From Pelagophyceae sp. CCMP2097 (taxonomy: Eukaryota; Sar; Pelagophyceae), in NCBI GenBank assembly GCA_026770575.1, contig MU657508.1:1-21404 (forward strand): DNA of 21,404 nt, read 5' to 3'. The notes under the pieces are model-generated. The model had not been told where the DNA came from, did not search any database, and was given only the letters and a program-made list of their open reading frames with translations. Below, piece by piece: positions 7,997 to 17,927 of this stretch (position 1 is the first letter of the stretch; each line of letters opens with the position of its first letter). A program made the position numbers and the translations under genes.

Positions 7997-10900
7997 ATGC
8001 CGCCGCCCGACGGCGGCGATTTTACCGGCGGCGCGGACCACGGACTCGATGACGACGTGCCGGAGTTCTCGCAGACGCAGGTCTGTACACCGCACGTACC
8101 TCCAGGCGAAGCCGACGACGACGGCGACGACGACGCCGACGCCAACGGCGCGCCCGGCGGCTACACTTCCGGCGAGACGGACATCGTCGACGCCCGGGCG
8201 CCGGAGGACGTCGACGACGACGACGGCGTCTGGGACGACGCGGGCCAGACCGCGCTGGACCGCGCGTGTGAGCCGTTCGACGACGGCGCAGGTGAGACGC
8301 AGCACGTCGACGCCTTCGACGCGGCGATGAGCGACGACGACGCGTCCGACGACGACAACGCGGCGAGCGAAGGCGCGGCGGACCGCGACGGCGCCGGTAC
8401 CGGTGTGACGGCGGGCGCCGGCTCGACCGCGGCAGGCGTCGGCTCGGCCGCGGCCGACAGCGGCACGCTCCTCGACGACCCGGCGACGCTGCGCGACGAC
8501 GGTTCTCCGCTGCGCGACGTCGGTTCTCCGGACGACGACGAACCGGAGACGCAAATCGACCCTACGCAGCTGTACCGCGACGACGGCGCTGCGGCGCCGA
8601 TGGAGGGCGTGGCGCCGTCGCCAACGCCGACGCCGGGCTTTGCGCAGGCGCCGACGCAGGCGGGTGTGACGCAGGAGCCGACGCCGGGCGTGACGCAGGG
8701 GCCGACGCAGGCCTTCCCGTGCGACCAGCCCGCGTTTGGCGCGCCGCACGACGACGCTGCTCACGACGACGCTGCTGCGAGCGGATTCGCAGACGTGCGG
8801 GAAGATCGGTGGCAGAATTTGACCGACACTTGTCAAAACGCGGACTCGGACGACGACACGAACCAAGAAACACCGTTTGCCGGCTACGGAGCCTCTGGCG
8901 GCGACGCCGCAGAGGCGAGCAGCTCGGACGAGGCGCCCGAGTCGGCGGGCGCGCCGCACGGTTCGGGCGGTACTCCTTTGCCGGCATCTTCGGCGCCGGC
9001 GAGGATGGGCGAGACCCTCGACCCGTCATCGTCGCCGCCGCTCGCCGAGCCCCGGGCGGCGCCAGACGGGGCCGAGCCGCGCGACGGCTCGGAGCCGGTC
9101 GACGGTGCAGAGCCGCGCGCCGGCGCTGAGCACGGTCCGGACGGCGGCGGCGAGGCCGTTGCGGCGCCGACCGATCACGGTTTGGAGCCCGCCGTCGACG
9201 CCGCCGCTGAAGACGACGACGGCGAGGCCGTCGCGGCGGCCCACACACCAGCCGACAATTCGGAGCCCGCCGTCGACGCCGCTGTCACTAAAGACGACGA
9301 AGGCGACGCTGAAGACAAAGACGACGACGGCGACTGCGCGGCCACGGAGCCGTCCGAAACGCAGACGCCGGGTGACGAATTCGACACGCCGCGGCAGGAC
9401 GACGCTGCGCCGCGGTCGCCGCAACTGCAGGACGCCGCGCCGCGTTCGCCGCAGCCGCAGGACGCTGTGCCGCAGGCCGACGCCGCGCCGCTGCGGATAC
9501 CGGCGCGGCGCGCCTTTTCGCTCCAGGACGCGTCGCAAGTCTCTTCGCTGCATCCTTCTCCCGAGTCCGACGACGAAGACTGCTCACGCAGCGACGACGG
9601 CGCCTGCGTCCGCGTGCGCGACGTCGACGGAGGTGCGTTTCCTCCTGCGGCGCTGCAATCTCCGACACGCGCCGCACGTAGGCCGGGTGGCGCGCGTCGT
9701 GCGCTTCGGCGCCGCGTCGGAGTTTGACGCGGAAGAGCTCTGCGACGATCTCGAACGCTGCGCGTCCGCGCTCGAAAACGACGAACCTTTAGAGGCGCGG
9801 CGCCACCGCGTGTTTCACTGGTTGGCGTACGTCTTTGACGGCAAGTGTCACGTCGTCCGCGTAATCGACGACGAAGGCGGCGAGGGCGTCGAGGAGACGG
9901 CGGGGCCCGAGTCGCTCGCGGAATCGCTCCAGGAAACGTGCCGCTCCCAGGCGTCCGCCGGATTGTCCGAGTGCGTCCCTTCTTCTTCTTCGTCCCGCTT
10001 CGAGGATACTCGGTGCCCTGCTTGAGTGTGTGTGTAGGCCTCTGCCGATTTGGATGGTCTCCTCTTTAACGGCGCAGCGCACGTTCGAAGTCTCCCTCGT
10101 CATCGCGGCGCGCGAATTCGTCATCACGTTCGTCGCGCGCTTGGGGCCGCAAGACTGCGACGCCTGCGCGCGCACGCCGGGGCGGAAACCCGCGGCGGCG
10201 AGGCGCTACGTCAAGGCCACGGCCGGCGAGCGCCGCGCCGGCGAAACGGCGTTTTTGCAGTCGCAGTCGCAGTTGCCTACCGCGGCGCCGGCTACTGCTG
10301 CGCATGAGTTCAGTGCCTTTGAGTCGTCGAACACTGAATTCTCCGGCGCAGTCTCCGTCTCGCGCCACGGCGCGCCTTCGCCGGCCATGCACAAGCGGGC
10401 CACGCCGCACGCGTCGCCGTTTGAGAAGCGGCGAGAGTCGTGCTCCGAGGGAGTAGACGTTTTACCGACTGACAAATGGATCGAGCCCCGCGACCACCAC
10501 CGCGAGGACTCGCTCGGCTGCTTCGCCCTGCCGGCGCCGCGCGTCGCCGACGACGCCTACGCCGACAGCGACCAGGATTCGCCGGACCGCGACCGCCGGA
10601 CCGACGCTTTCTACGACGACGGCGCAGTCGACGAGGCCCCGGCGGACATGGTCGTCGACGACGCGGCGCCGCGGGCCGACCGCGCCGCGTCGCCGGCGGC
10701 GAAGCTCTTCGAAGAGGACGAGGACAACGTTGAAGAATGTGGCGACGGCTGGATCCGCACGGGCGACCGCCACGCGAGCCGCAAATGGAACGCCAGCAGT
10801 GAATCCAACGGCGACGGCAAGGCGCCAAAGGCTGCCAAGGCCGCGCCGTCCAAGGCCGCGTCGGCGGCCGCGGCCGCCGAGCCGCCGCCGCCAGAGCGTC

Positions 10901-13017
10901 CGCCGCAGGCCCGCCCCGTCGCGCACCCAGATGACGAAGACGACGCACCGCGGCCGAAGCGGCTCCGCAAAAGCAAGCGGCGGCCGGCAGTGGAAGAAGA
11001 GGACGAGGAAGAAGCGCCGCTTGCACCGGCACCGGCGCCGCTCGCACTTGCGCCGGCGCCGGTCCGGGTCGCTGCGGCAGACCATCGCCGCGAGGCCCCG
11101 CGCGAGCCGCGGCCCTCGTCGGAGCGGCAGGACCGCCGTCCCTCAGAAGGGCAGGACCGTCCGTCGACGGAGCGGCAGGACCGTCCGTCGACGGAAGGGC
11201 AGCATCGCCGTCCGTCGTCGGAAGGGCGGGACCGTCCGTCGACGGAGCGGCGGGGCCGTCCGTCTGAGGGGCGGTCCGAGTCTGAGCTTGAGAGGACTTT
11301 ATCTTCGCAGCTGGCGGAAGTCCGCGCGGAACTCGACGGCGTCCGCAGAAAGTGCGACGGCCTCGAGGCGGCCGTCCGCCGCAAACCGCCAAGCGGCGAA
11401 GAAGATTCTGACGACGCGGAGTTTATCAATGACTCGGCACGGCGCTTGGCAAAGTTTGCCGAGCAGCTCTTGTGCGCAGACATCGTTGCCGGCTGCAAGG
11501 AAATCCTCGACCGCGGCGCGCTGCGCAGCGAAGGAAACGCGCCGCCGAGGCGCAGCGATGCACACGCGCCGCCGAAGCGACGTCGCGCCGACGACGCCGA
11601 CGACGCATACGACGATGACGAAGTCGAAGACGACGACGACGAATACTATGACGACGCGCCTCAGTTACCCACGGGCCGCCGCGCTTCGAACGGCGCGCCT
11701 TCGAAGGAGCATCGCGCTTCTATACCGCCGCAGCGCGTGAGCGCCGGGCGCCCTCGCGACGAGGTGCTCTCGAAGAAGCGCGTGGTGCGGTCGGACGACG
11801 AAGACGCCCCCATCAAGTCCGCGCCCATCGCGACGTCCCCGATCGCGGCGCACAAGGGCCCGCGGTCGCCGCGGCGCCGCGGCAGCCTCGCATCGGGCGA
11901 TCCGTCGCCGAAGCGCGCTAGGCCGTCGGGTGGCCGCGATGTATTCGCCTTTGATGAGTTCTCGCAACCCAACCCGGCCGCCGCCCTGGCCGTGGACGCC
12001 GACGCCGCGTGCGACGCCGACGCTGACGACGACGACGACGCCTTTGACGCCGACACGCTCGAGCCAGCGCCTGTCGCCTCGAAGCGGACGCGCGCGTTCG
12101 ACGCCGCGCCACGCGCAACGCGTTCCTCGCGCGCGCCGGAGAAGACGCAACGGCTGCTGGAAGGGCGGCTCAAGCAGCTCGGCTGGTGCGTCGTCGGGAA
12201 GTGGGCCTTTTTGCGGTGACGGTCGCGTAGGTCGTTTAAACGTGGCACTGAGCTCGTCGACTGGATTTGGGTCCGCCCCGGCAAAGGGACGTCTGCCAAG
12301 TACAAAGACGGATTCGACTACTTTAGCGACAACGAGGCGCTCTGGGCCCACGCGGAGAAGCACGACCTCTGGGCCACGGATGGCAAGAGTTCGGACGGCG
12401 ACCCCCCGGCGCCGGCGGGCAAAAGCGCCGTTCAGAGGCCTCCGGCGCCGCAAAAGCCTCTGACGGTACACAAAGCTCCGCAAAAGCCGGAGACTCGACG
12501 GGCGCGCGGTTCTGCGGCCGAGCCGATGCGCAAGGCCAAGGCGCCGCAAACGGACGCCAGACGCAGCCAGCCCGACGTCGACTTTGATGCCGTGTGGCCG
12601 GGCCTCGTGGCCGCGGGCTGGACTTTCCGTTGGGCGGCGCAGAAGAGCGAGGCGGCGCGCCTCGGCGCGCCGGCTCTGTGGCTGCCGCCGGGGGCGATGC
12701 CGGGCACGGCAGTAGTCGGCCACAATGCCTTCGATACGAAAGAAGCCGTGCTCGCCTATTTGCAAGAAGTGTGCCACTTTGGCGGTGCTGCGCCGCCGTC
12801 GGAGTCGACGTTTGCGCGCGTGGCCAACGAGGCGGCGACGTTTTTTCCCGAATTCGCGGCGAGCGTGCGCAATGGCGACTTTGCGACCGTGCCCGAAGCC
12901 CGTTTAGAGTACGCGCGCCTCCGCCAGCAGCAGCAGACGACGCTCGACGCCGCGACGTACTGTCTCGCCAAGGGCCGCGAGAAGCGCACGCCGCGACCCA
13001 CGCGGCGAAACAAGTAA
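7997..13017 (+). CDS. large acidic TQ-rich protein with tandem repeats and two C-terminal Trp/Gly-Trp domains; function unknown
   Basis: Exons 7997-9632, 9682-9970, 10038-12185 and 12231-13017 join in frame to 1,619 residues (1,661 if the ATG at 7871 is used). All three introns are 45-67 nt and begin GTGCGT. Residues 1-545 are very rich in Asp, Ala and Glu, with about nine TQ and two SQ sites, including a cluster ending in TQAF (237-240). Residues ~547-710 look folded (RVVRFGAASEF, VFHWLAYVFDGK, FEVSLVIAAREFVITFVARLG) but match no family I know. Next come acidic and Lys/Arg-rich tracts, an RPSTERQD / RPSTEGQ repeat (~999-1053), a probable coiled coil (~1058-1091) and basic motifs such as KRLRKSKRR. 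Two related domains close the protein: LGWSFKRG...WIWVRPG...DYF (~1348-1406) and AAGWTFRW...LWLPPG...NAF (~1476-1545). A nuclear chromatin or DNA-damage scaffold is a guess. Two separate genes are less likely because all junction phases fit. Confidence 0.75.
11107..11272 (+). repeat. coding tandem repeat, RPS(T)E(R/G)QDR units
   Basis: GC-rich imperfect units (often 24 bp, some longer) around the DNA word GACCGTCCGTCGACGGA encode about seven copies of RPSTERQD-like peptides within the large acidic protein. Copies alternate ER and EG, suggesting a higher-order dimeric unit. Such repeats tend to vary in number between strains. Confidence 0.75.
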
Positions 13018-13149
13018 CGACACCTCGCGGTTCGGTCAGTAGAATCGATCTCTGTCCCTGGCGCCGCGGGACACCCATCCGGGGCACGCTTCACAGACAC
13101 GCGCGTGATCATTAAGAGTGCTTACAGGGGGACAACAGACAGGGGTCGT
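13018..13149. other. convergent intergenic spacer
   Basis: About 130 bp between the stop codon of the large acidic protein gene and that of the HA-repeat gene on the opposite strand. It must hold both 3' ends. No AATAAA or other familiar polyadenylation signal and no strong hairpin is visible. Confidence 0.5.
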
Positions 13150-14656
13150 TCAATCCGCGTTTCGGCGCGCGCGGCCCTCCGGCGCCGGCCAGCTCTCCGG
13201 CGCCGATGGGCTTTTGTCAGCGGCGGCGAGGCGGATGTCGTCGCCGGCGAGGCGGATGGCATCGGCGAGGCGGCCGTCGGAGAGGCCGTCTTCGAAGGCG
13301 ATGACGCCGAGCGTCGCGAGCCTCTTTTGCCGCGGCGCCGGGAGTTGGCCCGCCTTTGCCAGCTGCCTTTGCTTCACCACCCACTCGCCGACGGGCGTGC
13401 CGAACTCGTCGCGGTAGTTGCGCGGCACCACGGCGTGGCCGTATCGTTTGTGGAAAGTTTCCACCGCGGAGCAGTGCTTGGCCCAAAGCGCGTCTCGCGC
13501 ATCCCAGGCCAAACCCATAGCGTCGAGCCTTTTAGCCCGGTCGTCGGCGAGCTTGCCGCGCTTCTTGGAGCGTCTTTGGACGTAGACCCACTGGCCGACT
13601 TTAAAGCCCGTGTCCGCGTCGATGAAATTCACGGGCACGTCCGCGTGGCCCACGCGGCCCACAAAAGCCGACAGGCACGCCAAGTGCGCGTCCCACCCTG
13701 CATCTCTTAAACTTCCAAAGGTGACGCCGAGGGCCTCCAACTCTTGGCGCCGCGCGGGGGCTAAGGTGCCCTTTTTCGCGCCGGACCGCTGCTCCGCGAC
13801 CCACGACCCGAGGTGACAAATGCCGCCTTTTGTGGAAAAGCCGCGCGGGACGTCTGCGTGGTCATTCGCCTCAATAAACGCGGATAGAGCGTCGACGTTT
13901 GCTCGCCAGCGCACTTGAAAAGTCGGTACTTCCACGAGTGGCACGTCTACTTGTGCCAATAAAGCGCGCCTCGTCGCACTGAGGCGGCCGCTCTTGCTCG
14001 CGTGGCGTTGGTCCGCCAACCACTTGCCGAGATTGACGCCGCAGTCCGATTTGTGGGCAGCCGGGACCCGTGCCGTGCCGTGCTCTTCAGAGTAGGCTTC
14101 TAGTAGGCCTAAGTTGTACGCCCACGGCCCCGCGAGCGTCGCGGCGGCGACGTTGACGTTGCGCACGACTGCTTGCACCCTGGCGCGCCTGCGTCGGAGC
14201 AGAGCGAAAGACTCGACGAAAGCTGCTTCAGAGGCGTTCCTGTTGTTCAAAACACTTTTTCGATCCGCGAGCGTCGAGTTGAGCTGTCTTAGAGCGTCGC
14301 CGACGCGCGACCGTAAAGACCTCGGCCACTCCTCGGCGACGACATCTCCGCCTCGCCGGCCGCGCAGCACAGCGAGTTCGCGGATCGACGCGCCCAAAAC
14401 GGGGTCATCACTCGCCCACCTATCGATTCGTCGGAATAGGGCACTCCCAAAGCAATACTGACAGGAGGAGCGTGTCGAGCGCGGCGTCCTTCGACGTGGC
14501 AAGCCGGCGCCACTCCTTGCCCGCGCGCGTGCCTTCACCCCAATCCTCGACGGACGCCTCCGCTCGTTGCGAACTGCCGAGGTACTTCGCCTGAGTCTGC
14601 ACCAGCGGCCTTCGCCCCGAAAGGCACGCGGTGAACCCAAGCAAACACAGGAACAT
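13150..14656 (-). CDS. helicase-associated (HA) domain repeat protein
   Basis: Exons 14656-14463 and 14419-13150 (43-nt intron, donor GTCAGT) give 487 residues. The product carries four HA repeats (Pfam helicase-associated type), each with a Trp or Leu-rich helix, HG/GHA..VP, (L/V)G.W(V/L)..QR and a closing L..R...L...G. They lie at about 167-223 (EHGTARVP, LGKWLADQR), 236-298 (DHADVPRGF, LGSWVAEQR), 307-372 (GHADVPVNF, VGQWVYVQR) and 377-438 (YGHAVVPRNY, VGEWVVKQR). HA repeats are thought to bind nucleic acid; stand-alone arrays without helicase motifs are common in stramenopile and haptophyte algae, and none are seen here. The N terminus (MFLCLLGFTACLSGRR) looks like a signal peptide, which in an alga with a complex plastid may be the first part of a plastid-targeting leader. 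The family is sure; target and compartment are inference. Confidence 0.85.
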
Positions 14657-15042
14657 CACCGACGCACACGCCGGGCATGCACGCGGCGTCGTCTAAGAAC
14701 TCCAGCCCCGTCGCCGAACAAAGAAAATCCGCGCGTTTCAAGGACCGCGCGTGGCGGCGGAGCCCGCGTCCGCAACGTCGCCCGAGAGTCACACCGTCGA
14801 AGAGCCGTGTCAGACGCCTCAAACAATAATTTAAGAAAGCGTCATTCCGCCTCTCCGGGCGGCCGCGGCGGGCGGCCGCCCTCGAGGCCGGGTATAGACA
14901 TGAAGGCTGCAGCCCCGCCCGGTGCGGGGGCCCAGCCGCTCCCTATTCTGCGGCCGCGCCGCCGCCGTGGGTCGTCGCCGCCGCCGTGGGTCACGCGGCG
15001 CTTCCGCGGTCACGCGGCGGCCGCGCGGCGGTCGATCAGCAT
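14657..15042. other. intergenic region upstream of the HA-repeat gene
   Basis: About 390 bp between two minus-strand genes; it should hold the promoter of the HA-repeat gene and the 3' flank of the next one. Two simple repeats are visible: GGGCGGCCGC at 14857-14866 and again within the palindromic GGGCGGCCGCCC at 14870-14881, and GCCGCCGCCGTGGGTC at 14958-14973 and 14977-14992. A small AT-rich patch sits at about 14820-14838. Open frames on the plus strand look like GC-rich shadows. Confidence 0.5.
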
Positions 15043-15915
15043 TCACGCGGCGAGCCTCGGGCCGAACCACCCGCGGCGCTGCAACGCGAGGCGGTGGCGG
15101 TTCATCATGTTTCGACTGTGCGCGTCGATGCGCTGCTGCGTGGCGATCGCGTGCTGCTTTTTAATCTTCTCGTACTTCTCCTTCTCGCGCCGCCGCTGCT
15201 TCGAACGGCGCGGCCTGCGGGGCGACGTGCGGGCGGGGTGGTCGCGGGCGCCAGCCCGGAGCGGCGCCTCTGGCCGCGTCCGCCGTCTCGCGAGCCTCTC
15301 GGCGAGGAGTGCCAAATTTCTCCGCCTCGGAGAAAGGGGACGCACCCCGCGCGCGCCGGATACGATGCCTGCGCTTCCTTGAGCAGCTCCTCCCAGTTTT
15401 CTGGCTTCTCGGGCATTTTGATTTGCGTGAAGGCCTAAAGAAAGCTGTTGAAGACGACCGTTCGAGCGTTGGTGGTCGGAACGCCGTCAAACGGCGCCAC
15501 CACGCACCTCCGCGGCGAGCTTGGTCTGCTCCATGGTCAGCTTGGAGGCCTTTCGGGCCTCCTCGAGGAAGGACAGGTCCACCGATGAAATGTCGCGGGA
15601 CAAGTCAATATCAGAGAGCTTCGACACCGCCTTTGGCGCCTTTGGCGCCTTGACGGGCGCCTCCGACGGAGCGTCGCCGTCGTCCGAAGACGAAGAGGAC
15701 AACCTTCGCATTAAAGAGGTCAACGCTAATGGTCGGGGCTGAACCGAATGCGGGGCCGCGCGCGTGAGGCGCATCGCCGCCGCGCGGCCGCCGGTGAGGC
15801 CGCGGCCCACGAGCCGGGACAGCATCCGACTTCGAAGCCCGCGCCCCGCGGTGCTGCACCGAAGGCTCAGACAATGAGCGACACGGCCCGCTCGCCTAAA
15901 CGAGTTTGCCATCAT
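15043..15915 (-). CDS. small protein with mitochondrial-type presequence; function unknown
   Basis: Exons 15915-15508, 15434-15346 and 15214-15043 join in frame to 222 residues; both donors are GTGCGT (73- and 131-nt introns). The first ~75 residues are rich in Arg, Ser, Ala and Leu with almost no acidic residues and end near MRRLSSSSSDDGD, typical of a cleaved mitochondrial presequence. The mature part begins with an Ala/Pro/Lys linker, then acidic helices (LSRDISSVDLSFLEEARKAS, TMEQTKLAAE), then MPEKPENWEELLKEAQA, and ends in a basic, probably helical stretch (REKEKYEKIKKQHAIATQQR) and RRGWFGPRLAA. No family is recognised. Its size and charged helices would suit an accessory subunit of a mitochondrial complex, but that is only a suggestion. 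An in-frame ATG at 15963 would add 16 Pro/Gly-rich residues and fits the presequence less well. Confidence 0.7.
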
Positions 15916-16059
15916 TTTCGGGGTCTTCGGGCCCCGGGGCCCGGGCGGCGGTGTCAACGTCATCGCGAGAGGAGAGGCTGGCCATCCGCAGGCTGGAGGG
16001 TCTCTCGATCGTGCAATCCCGACGGCGCGTCGGGAGGCTTCATGGGAGTAAAAGATGTG

Positions 16060-17639
16060 TTACCATCGAGAGAGGGTGTGGTGCGGCGGCTTGGGCGGCA
16101 GAGGCGCCGTAGTGTCGAGGGGTCGGCGGCTGCGCCGCTTCGCTGCCAAGTCGAGGGCCGACGTCGACGCGCGGAGGTCGACAGCGACTGAACTTGAAGC
16201 GCGGAGGCTCATAACCTCGACCGTCGGCAGCGGTTCTTTTGGCAGTGTGCGCGCGCGCCGGCCGTTTCGTGCGGCGGATGTGCGCTGCGTGTCCCACGCC
16301 TGCTGCGGGTCCCTGGCGCCGGCGGGCGGCGGCCGCTCGGCCCAGCGCTTCGCGGGGCGGCCCGGCTCGTCGGCAACGCCCGCTAAAGCGCTGTCGACGT
16401 TGCGCCGAGCCGCCTCAATTCGCCACTCGAGGTGCTGCTCAAAACCGCAGGTGCAGTGGCCGCCGCGCGAAACGGCGTAGACGCATCTGCAGTGGGCCAA
16501 TCGGTTGCGAGGGTCGGCCCGCTGTATGCGCGGCCGGGCCTTGCCCTTGACCCTTAAAGCCAGCCACGTGGCCCAGGCCCTGCGCATTGCGCGGAGGTAC
16601 GCGCCGGCGAATAACGCGGCGAGGACTTTGAGCGCTTTGGCGCGGAGGTCTGCGAGTCGCATTGCGGCGACGGCGTTCCGCCATTTGTGCCAGGCCGAGG
16701 CCAGGCGGCGCCGGAGCCATCTCCGTAAAGCTCTTTCCAAAAACGCGATGAGCAGAGTCCGGCGCTTCCACGTCCACCACGCGGCGCCGAGGGAACCGGC
16801 GCGCTGCCACTTTTGCATCATTTTCAGAAGCCTTTTAGCCATGGCCCGGAGCAGCGCGAGGTTGGCGAGCCACGTCCGCCACGCCGCCGCGAGTTTGGCG
16901 TGGGCCAGGCGCCGCAGCACGCGCAGCAATACTTGGCCGTTGCGGGCGAGGCGCGCGAAATCGAGCCACTTTGCAAACGCGCGGCCGTAGAGCCATTTCC
17001 GCAGAATGGCCGCGAAGCGCCGGCCGAGCGCTGCGAGTTTGCGCATCGCGGCGAGCCAGTCGAGCCATCGAAACCACCCGCGCATGATCCCTGCTCGTTT
17101 CAAGACGTTCCGCCAGATGCGCAGCGCGTGAGCCACCTTATACCAGTGCTTTAAAATGAGGTGCGTCCAGTAGCCCAGCGCCACGCAGCGCTGCTCCTGC
17201 GCCCACCTAATAGCGCGAGTCTCCGGCAGGGGGTACAACTCTGGTCGAGTGTCCCACACTGTCTCTCGAGTGTATGGGGCTTGATGATCTTTGGCGCTGG
17301 CCGCTACCGCTCGGCGGCCTTGATTCGTTGGTTCTTGAGGTGCTTACACGCGCGGAGCCACTCCTCGACGCCGTACTCTTTCTTGCGCGTCTCGCCCCGC
17401 GTCGTGCCGTAGCGTCGGTACGACGACAAGGCGTGCAGGCCGTCGCGGCCCGGGCGGCGCTGGTCCGAGGGAGGCTGCGACTCGAACGCGACCTTTTGCC
17501 GATGCTTTGAGGTGGCCCGCAGGCGCACCTCGTGCGCCACTTCGAAAGCGTCCGACGGCGCCTCGCCGGACGCCGCCTCGCCGTCCAGCGCGTCGCCCTC
17601 CGCCGCACCGTCGCGGCGCTCCAGCGAGAGGAGCCGCAT
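16060..17639 (-). CDS. Trp-repeat (Sfi1-like, possible centrin-binding) protein
   Basis: Exons 17639-17308 and 17206-16060 (101-nt intron, donor GTAGCG, acceptor TAG) give 492 residues. Residues 1-110 are charged and polar. Residues ~112-326 are a long basic helical array with Trp at regular steps: LRIWRNVL, WFRWLDWL, FAKWLDFARL, AWRTWLANL, WWTWKRR, AWHKWRNAV, AWATWLAL. Spacing of about 20-35 residues and the A-W-x-x-W/K-W core recall the Sfi1 repeats that bind centrin at basal bodies and spindle poles; IQ-type calmodulin binding is another option. After it comes a compact Cys cluster, C-x-C-x9-C-x-C at 350-364 with His at 349 and 361, then a disordered Ser/Arg/Pro tail. Sfi1 itself is usually longer, so a small paralogue or other cytoskeletal protein is likely. 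Function is inferred from pattern only. Confidence 0.7.
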
Positions 17640-17927
17640 GCGGACAGTTCCTTTGGACAAATCCTTTGAGGGTCCCTCGACGGGTGCTGGCCGCGCCGCG
17701 GCCGCGCCGCGGTGAATGCCGCCGCGCTGCGGTGAATGCCGGCCGCGCCGCGGTTAACCGCGGCGCGAAAAAATGTGAAAATCGCCTAAAATCGTTTTCA
17801 AAACCCAACTGCAAAACCGTGCCGGCTCGAACGGCGGACCCGAGTCGGGATGGCGTGGCGCCCCGAGGCTGGGGCTTGCCAGGCAGGCGGTTCACAGAGC
17901 TCTTAGTAAATTTCTCTCGGTCGAGAT
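17640..17927. promoter_or_regulatory. GC-rich upstream region of the Trp-repeat gene with tandem repeat and palindrome
   Basis: Sequence between two minus-strand genes, so it should hold the promoter of the Trp-repeat gene and the 3' flank of the next. About 17704-17767 is three ~20-bp units of GCGC(C/T)GCGGTGAATGCC type, the last running into a perfect 24-bp palindrome at 17744-17767. AT-rich DNA follows (about 17768-17815). Confidence 0.45.
17744..17767. repeat. perfect 24-bp palindrome centred on GGTTAACC
   Basis: CGCGCCGCGGTT is followed at once by its exact reverse complement. The palindrome is the third unit of the local ~20-bp tandem repeat and lies about 105 bp upstream of the start codon of the minus-strand Trp-repeat gene. 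It could be a dimeric factor site or a hairpin-prone motif. Confidence 0.7.

Noticed and set aside
7967..8959. 330-residue Arg/Val-rich open frame on the minus strand
   Set aside because: Antisense shadow of GAC/GCG-rich codons; no motif, Arg-rich composition typical of such shadows.
8877..9631. Long Arg/Pro/Thr-rich open frame on the plus strand over the acidic gene
   Set aside because: It is the +1 shadow of an Asp/Ala-rich, GC-rich coding sequence. Only its part after 9682 is real, and there it is reached by splicing.
10310..11498. Several long minus-strand open frames over the large acidic gene
   Set aside because: High GC leaves few stops. Composition is Arg/Pro/Ser-rich and splice phases and domain repeats support only the plus-strand frame.
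14567..15382. 271-residue plus-strand open frame between the HA-repeat and small mitochondrial genes
   Set aside because: Arg/Ser-rich, overlaps exons of both minus-strand genes, no motif.
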